From a virus: a stretch of DNA of 22,667 bases. The stretch lies in IMG/VR virus record IMGVR_UViG_3300009163_000196, positions 1 to 22,667 of that record; one strand, given 5' to 3'. A program made the translations under genes and the position numbers. This document shows, piece by piece, positions 19,051 through 22,667 of this stretch (within the stretch, counting starts at the first letter, position 1; each line of letters begins with the position of its first letter). A model generated the notes under the pieces. It ran no database searches and was not told the origin of the DNA. It saw nothing but the letters and a program-made list of their open reading frames with translations.

Positions 19051-20507
19051 TACAAACCTCCAGTTTCAGACAATTTTTTAATGTTCTGATACTTATTGTA
19101 AAACTCTTGACGCTTTGCGGGGTCACTTCCTAGCAGTTTTTCAATTTCAAACTTACGTTTAGTTGGATCAGTTATGTCTTTATACAGATTCATAACCTCA
19201 AAAATCTTGGTATCAGCATTGGAATTCCATAATTGCTGATAAGCCTTAATGTTGTTGTCGCCAAATTGCTGTGCAAACTTTTGTGCGCCATTAGCTTGCA
19301 TATCAATATTGGTCTGATCGGCTTGAACCCTACGGGCAATGTTGATCAACACGTTAGTTGGCACTTTAACTGTGCCGTTAGCAACCGCTTGCATATCCAA
19401 TCCAGCCACGGTATTGCCAACGCCACCCATAGCCTTAGTGTTTGACAAAGCCATGTTAGCCAAGTCTTTGGCAAGCATATCGTATTGATCGCTTTTCATT
19501 GCCATGAGAACTTTTTGCTCTAATTGACCCATAACGCCACCGCTAGGAAATCTAAGGTTTTCACCAATTCCTGTGGCTTGCTTAATTACTTCCTCAACAT
19601 TCCTTCGGCTTTGTGGCAAACCCCCTTGAGCCTCAATTAAACGTGTGCGGTAGCTTTGACCAGAAGCCTGATCTGCCGCCTCTGTTGGCTCTGGCGCGTA
19701 AGGTTGTGATGCGCTTCTGACAGGATAAGGTAATGGCAAATTACCGACTACGGGCCTTTGGCCCATACCGCCACCACCTTGCTGTGGGGTGTTCTGCAAT
19801 CCTTGAGCGACACCAATGGTAGCTGTAGGCGTAGAACCCGCCACGCTAGGCTGTGTAAGTATAGTTTGACCTTGCGCTGTTGTGCTAATGCTTGGTGTTA
19901 ATGCAGTTTCTTTTTGCGCTGGCGACAACAAAGATTGCTCTTGTGCAATCAAATCTTTAACAACATTAGGGCCTTTTTGCGCTTTGCTAAGTGGATATTT
20001 GTAAGCATCAATTAAGTCGTGTACTTCACGGCTATCAGGATTTTCTTTTTTTAAACGCTCTAATTCGCCAATAACAAGGTTTGGATCATCAATACCCATA
20101 CGTCCCAAAATTCCCAAACGACCACCAACAATTTGTCGCATATCTTGCGTCATTGAATTTTTGGCTTTTGTTGCATCAGTTTGGCTTTTGTGTAATCCAC
20201 TTAATGAAGTAATAACGTCAGAGCCTGTCAATGGGGCAATTTTAGGAATGACAGAATTGATCTTGTCCATGTCAATGCGACCATTAGTCTGCCAATTGTC
20301 AGGATTACTTGTGAACTCTTGAAGTTTTAAACGCTCATCGTTTTTTTGCTTTAAAACTTGATTTTCAATCTGAGCTTTTTCCAAAGCCAATGGATTCATT
20401 TGTTGGGCTTGCTGGTAGTTTTGGATGCCGCCAGCCATGTTCAACATATCCCCAAGGGTTTGACCTTGAGGCTTTGGGTAATTTACATTCATTGAAAAGT
20501 CAGCCAT
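19050..20507 (-). CDS. Internal virion/DNA-ejection protein (485 aa)
   Basis: The product begins MADFSMNVNYPKPQGQTLGD with a Gln-rich helical region (QNYQQAQQMNPLALEKAQIE, typical at the N-terminus of phage injected proteins), followed by a helical domain, a disordered Ser/Thr/Pro/Gly-rich linker (about 205-285) and a second helical domain (VEEVIKQATGIGENLRFPSG onward) to the end. It lies between the Gly-rich DNA-transfer-like gene and the 832-residue gene, so the three probably form the P22 gp7/gp20/gp16-like ejection set. No catalytic motif is visible. Start has an AGGA about 7-10 bases upstream. Confidence 0.65.
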   Translation of the reverse strand: MADFSMNVNYPKPQGQTLGDMLNMAGGIQNYQQAQQMNPLALEKAQIENQVLKQKNDERLKLQEFTSNPDNWQTNGRIDMDKINSVIPKIAPLTGSDVITSLSGLHKSQTDATKAKNSMTQDMRQIVGGRLGILGRMGIDDPNLVIGELERLKKENPDSREVHDLIDAYKYPLSKAQKGPNVVKDLIAQEQSLLSPAQKETALTPSISTTAQGQTILTQPSVAGSTPTATIGVAQGLQNTPQQGGGGMGQRPVVGNLPLPYPVRSASQPYAPEPTEAADQASGQSYRTRLIEAQGGLPQSRRNVEEVIKQATGIGENLRFPSGGVMGQLEQKVLMAMKSDQYDMLAKDLANMALSNTKAMGGVGNTVAGLDMQAVANGTVKVPTNVLINIARRVQADQTNIDMQANGAQKFAQQFGDNNIKAYQQLWNSNADTKIFEVMNLYKDITDPTKRKFEIEKLLGSDPAKRQEFYNKYQNIKKLSETGGL

Positions 20508-20516
20508 GATTTATCC

Positions 20517-22466
20517 TTATGTCGCTTTAATCATTGAGCCAAGCAACGCTGTGTTACCAAGTGTACTAAGAGCATTTGCGGTGTTAGCACCACCAGCCAC
20601 AGCATTGCCAGCCAAAGCTGAACCAATACCAGTTGCAAGATTAGCGGTGTTTAAACCATACGCATTTGCCGCACCAATTCCTTGACCAGCATTTGTTGTT
20701 ATGTTGCCACCATAGTTAGATGACAGACCACCAAGGTTAGAACCGTATGTATTGCCAAGACCAGCCAATTGACCGCCAGAAGTTGTGCCAATGTCAGCCA
20801 TTCCTTTTAAGCTGTTGTAAATGTTGTTGCGCTGGGTGTTGTAGTTATTAAACGCATTTTGGTAAGCGCCACTAGCATAGTTTTGAGTGTAGTCTTGCAG
20901 ACCTCTCATTGCATTACCACCTAAAGCACCACCAGCCATGTTTCCAGCACGTTGGTTAGCCATTTGCCCTTGACCTAATTGAAATTGATAATTGGGCGCT
21001 AAATTTGAATAAAGGTCAGCAGTATTAAATTGATTAGTAAAGTAAGGCTGATTAGCAATTAACCCTTGCGAACCCGCTTGGCCAACAGCTTGGTAAGGTT
21101 GCTGAATTCCAACTTGCTGGTTGTAAATGTCATACAAGTTACCTTGAGTTTTTGCATAGTTGCTTGCCAAATCACCACGATTTGCAACATTTAAGCCTTG
21201 AGCATCAGCATAAGCCTTTGCAAGATTGCCTTGCGCTTGTGTTCCATATTGGTTAATCAAGTTTCTAGCATCAGAAATGCCTGATTGATTTGCGGCAGTT
21301 CCAAGTACATTGCCAAGGGCAGATAAACCAAGTCCTGTGGCAAGGCTAGTGCCTAAAGCTGAACCAGCGCCAGCGCCAAGTGCAGAACCCACACCAGAGC
21401 CAACGGCAGAACCTACGCCTGTGGACAAACCGCCCAATGTTGAGCCAAGTGCGCCAGCGCCTACGCCTGTAGCTAAACTACCTAATGTAGAACCAAGAGT
21501 AGACCCACCAAGCAAAGAGTTTGTAGCGGCTAAACCACCAGCACCTAAACCAGCGCCTAAAGCACCTTCAAAACCAGCCGCACCAAGAGTCCCCCCCAAA
21601 CCGCCAGCACCAGCGGCAGTCAAACCAGAACCTAAAGAGCCACCAAGACTACTAACACCACCCGCACCGCCAAGACCGCCAGCGCCAGCGGCTGTTAAAC
21701 CTGTGCCTGTTCCCATGCCAGTAACAGTTGACCCTAAACCATCAACGCCTAAACTACCAAGTCCAGACATGTCAGCAATGCCACCCAAAGTAGCACCTCC
21801 AGCGCCACCCAATGCGCTATTGGCAGTTGTCAAATCAGCTAACCCCGACATATCAGCCACGCCACCTAAAGCACCAATTGATCCAAGAGTAGAGCCACCC
21901 GTACCATAAACACCCATTCCAGCGTCTAATGCGCTACCAGCGCCAGCACCAGCGCCTAAAGCCGCACCACCATACATAGCCGCAATTAATTTAGCGGCAT
22001 TACGAACTTGCCCCATGTCGCTAGAACTATTCCATTGAGGAACAATGGCTACGCCACCGTCAGCAGTTTGAACGGCTTTATAACCAACATTGCCATGCCC
22101 TTCACTTGTCCACGACATTAAATTGTTGGGTTGAAGGTAATCAGCTTTGCCTTTCAGGTTTTCATTAACATTACCTATGAAACCTAATTGCTGTCCATTG
22201 TTAGTCAAATAACCTACAGGGGCTGTGCCGCCTTCATCATCTACAGATATATTTTTTGAACCAAGTTTAAGATTGGAAAGGTCTGTAATTCCGTTTTGCG
22301 CCATTGTGGTTGCCAAAGATGAAGCGCGATCTTGCAAAGAGATACCACCGGGCAAATCTTTAACGCCAATTTTGTCCCATTGATCAAGCAATTGGTTTGT
22401 CAGTTTGTCAGTTGACCCGCCAGTAGCCATTGTTTGAGAAACTAAAGAATTGATTGTGTTGTCCAT
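20517..22466 (-). CDS. Gly/Ala-rich DNA-transfer (ejection) protein, P22 gp7-like C-terminus (649 aa)
   Basis: The middle (about residues 160-390) is almost wholly Gly, Ala, Leu, Ser and Thr, with internal repeats such as GLTAAGAGGLGG (twice) and GG(V/I)ADMSGL (twice). The C-terminal part, QRAGNMAGGALGGNAMRGLQ, GAYQNAFNNYNTQRNNIYNS and LKGMADIGTTSGGQLA, is a pattern typical of P22-like DNA-transfer proteins. The Gly-zipper-like middle suits membrane insertion during DNA entry. It precedes two further ejection-type genes. The composition leaves a long Pro/Ala-coded open frame on the opposite strand (21310-21909), which is an artefact. Confidence 0.7.
   Translation of the reverse strand: MDNTINSLVSQTMATGGSTDKLTNQLLDQWDKIGVKDLPGGISLQDRASSLATTMAQNGITDLSNLKLGSKNISVDDEGGTAPVGYLTNNGQQLGFIGNVNENLKGKADYLQPNNLMSWTSEGHGNVGYKAVQTADGGVAIVPQWNSSSDMGQVRNAAKLIAAMYGGAALGAGAGAGSALDAGMGVYGTGGSTLGSIGALGGVADMSGLADLTTANSALGGAGGATLGGIADMSGLGSLGVDGLGSTVTGMGTGTGLTAAGAGGLGGAGGVSSLGGSLGSGLTAAGAGGLGGTLGAAGFEGALGAGLGAGGLAATNSLLGGSTLGSTLGSLATGVGAGALGSTLGGLSTGVGSAVGSGVGSALGAGAGSALGTSLATGLGLSALGNVLGTAANQSGISDARNLINQYGTQAQGNLAKAYADAQGLNVANRGDLASNYAKTQGNLYDIYNQQVGIQQPYQAVGQAGSQGLIANQPYFTNQFNTADLYSNLAPNYQFQLGQGQMANQRAGNMAGGALGGNAMRGLQDYTQNYASGAYQNAFNNYNTQRNNIYNSLKGMADIGTTSGGQLAGLGNTYGSNLGGLSSNYGGNITTNAGQGIGAANAYGLNTANLATGIGSALAGNAVAGGANTANALSTLGNTALLGSMIKAT
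21601..21701. repeat. 26-bp imperfect direct repeat inside the Gly-rich ejection gene
   Basis: The segments 21601-21626 and 21676-21701 are near-identical (beginning CCGCCAGC, four mismatches by eye) and encode the repeated GLTAAGAGG unit. Related shorter repeats lie across about 21310-21990, including the copies of ADMSGL near 21760 and 21840. They probably arose by local duplication and could allow length change of the coded region. Confidence 0.7.
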
Positions 22467-22479
22467 GATTTAGGCTCTC

Positions 22480-22667
22480 TCAAACATTGTAGTAAGGGAC
22501 TTTATAAGTCTGTCCATTTACGGTGACATTCATAAATAGAACAGGATTAGCTGGAAGCGTGGCAGACGCTGCCGTAGCAGTTGTGGCAGAACTAAAGTTC
22601 AACAAGTTGATAAAAAATTGTTGCCAAGGCCGTGAAGGGCGATTAGTCGTTCCATCCAAAAACGGTG
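22480..22667 (-). CDS. Late virion-associated protein, C-terminal fragment
   Basis: A minus-strand frame enters at the window edge and ends at TGA (22482-22480) after 61 readable codons. It reads PFLDGTTNRPSRPWQQFFIN at its beginning and MNVTVNGQTYKVPYYNV at its end. The last part, a strand pair ending in PYYN, is common at the C-terminus of small phage tail or neck-associated proteins. It ends 13 bases before the Gly-rich gene starts. Frame and codon use fit the neighbouring late genes. Only the end of the gene is present, so the function cannot be named. Confidence 0.65.
   Translation of the reverse strand, partial: PFLDGTTNRPSRPWQQFFINLLNFSSATTATAASATLPANPVLFMNVTVNGQTYKVPYYNV

Noticed and set aside
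21310-21909. 200-residue plus-strand open frame rich in Pro, Ala and Lys
   Set aside because: It is the mirror of the Gly/Ala-rich ejection gene: GGN/GCN codons read backwards give Pro/Ala-type codons without stops. No ribosome site and no domain.
1-22667. Search for tRNA genes, CRISPR arrays, integrase, att sites and insertion sequences
   Set aside because: Reading by eye gave no cloverleaf-like segment, no regular spaced repeats and no recombinase or transposase motifs. A tRNAscan or attachment-site comparison was not possible here.

Overview
The window is a contiguous piece of a tailed double-stranded DNA phage genome (class Caudoviricetes) with a P22-like, podovirus-type head module. The base of this call is the gene set itself: terminase small and large subunits, a P22-type portal, a scaffolding protein, the first codons of a coat protein, P22-like DNA-transfer/ejection proteins, a lysis cassette with a GH24 lysozyme, and a recombination/replication block (ERF annealing protein, YqaJ/lambda-Exo-type exonuclease, NinB, VRR-NUC nuclease, YbcO-like HNH protein, DUF1376-type replication protein). 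A Gram-negative host is likely. The protein flavour and moderate AT richness recall phages of freshwater Betaproteobacteria, but that is an impression, not a demonstration. No integrase, DNA polymerase, tRNA or CRISPR array was seen; a Cro-like regulator with divergent promoters suggests a temperate or temperate-derived lineage.

Layout. (1) 1-7248, minus strand: late packaging/head operon. It probably starts from a good sigma70-like promoter at 7280-7308 and runs through small conserved phage proteins, a Zn-binding protein, a phage GroES, a protein with a polyvalent-protein-type HExxH peptidase motif, terS, terL, portal, scaffold and the start of the coat gene, which leaves the window at base 1. 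(2) 7333-7503, plus strand: a lone small gene facing the other way. (3) 7488-10246, minus strand: leftward early operon, from the Cro-like regulator through the replication protein, two nested small genes, VRR-NUC, glutaredoxin, NinB, a NrdR-like zinc ribbon and a YbcO-like nuclease. Nearly all junctions are ATGA overlaps. (4) 10247-10392: divergent control region. (5) 10393-13621, plus strand: rightward early operon with two unknown genes, small proteins, ERF, YqaJ exonuclease, an SSB-like protein with an acidic DDDIDF tail, a winged-helix protein and a zinc protein. (6) 13607-22667, minus strand: lysis cassette and tail/ejection genes, probably the distal part of the same late operon once the genome is closed or the missing segment (coat, tail) is added.

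The most unusual signal lies in the control region. Two plus-strand promoters (10319-10346 and 10721-10748) are near-copies: same -35/-10 elements with a 16-base spacer, the same 14-bp dyad (ATAAG-N5-TTAT) on the -10 box, the same minimal reading frame ATG-CCC-stop exactly 7 bases after the -10 box, the same CCCTA...TGGGG hairpin followed by a T-run, and the ribosome binding site straight after. The same dyad also covers the -10 box and start codon of the Cro-like gene, which looks leaderless. This suggests a three-promoter circuit under one repressor, with a leader RNA hairpin used twice. A looser relative of the leader sits before the gene at 12959.
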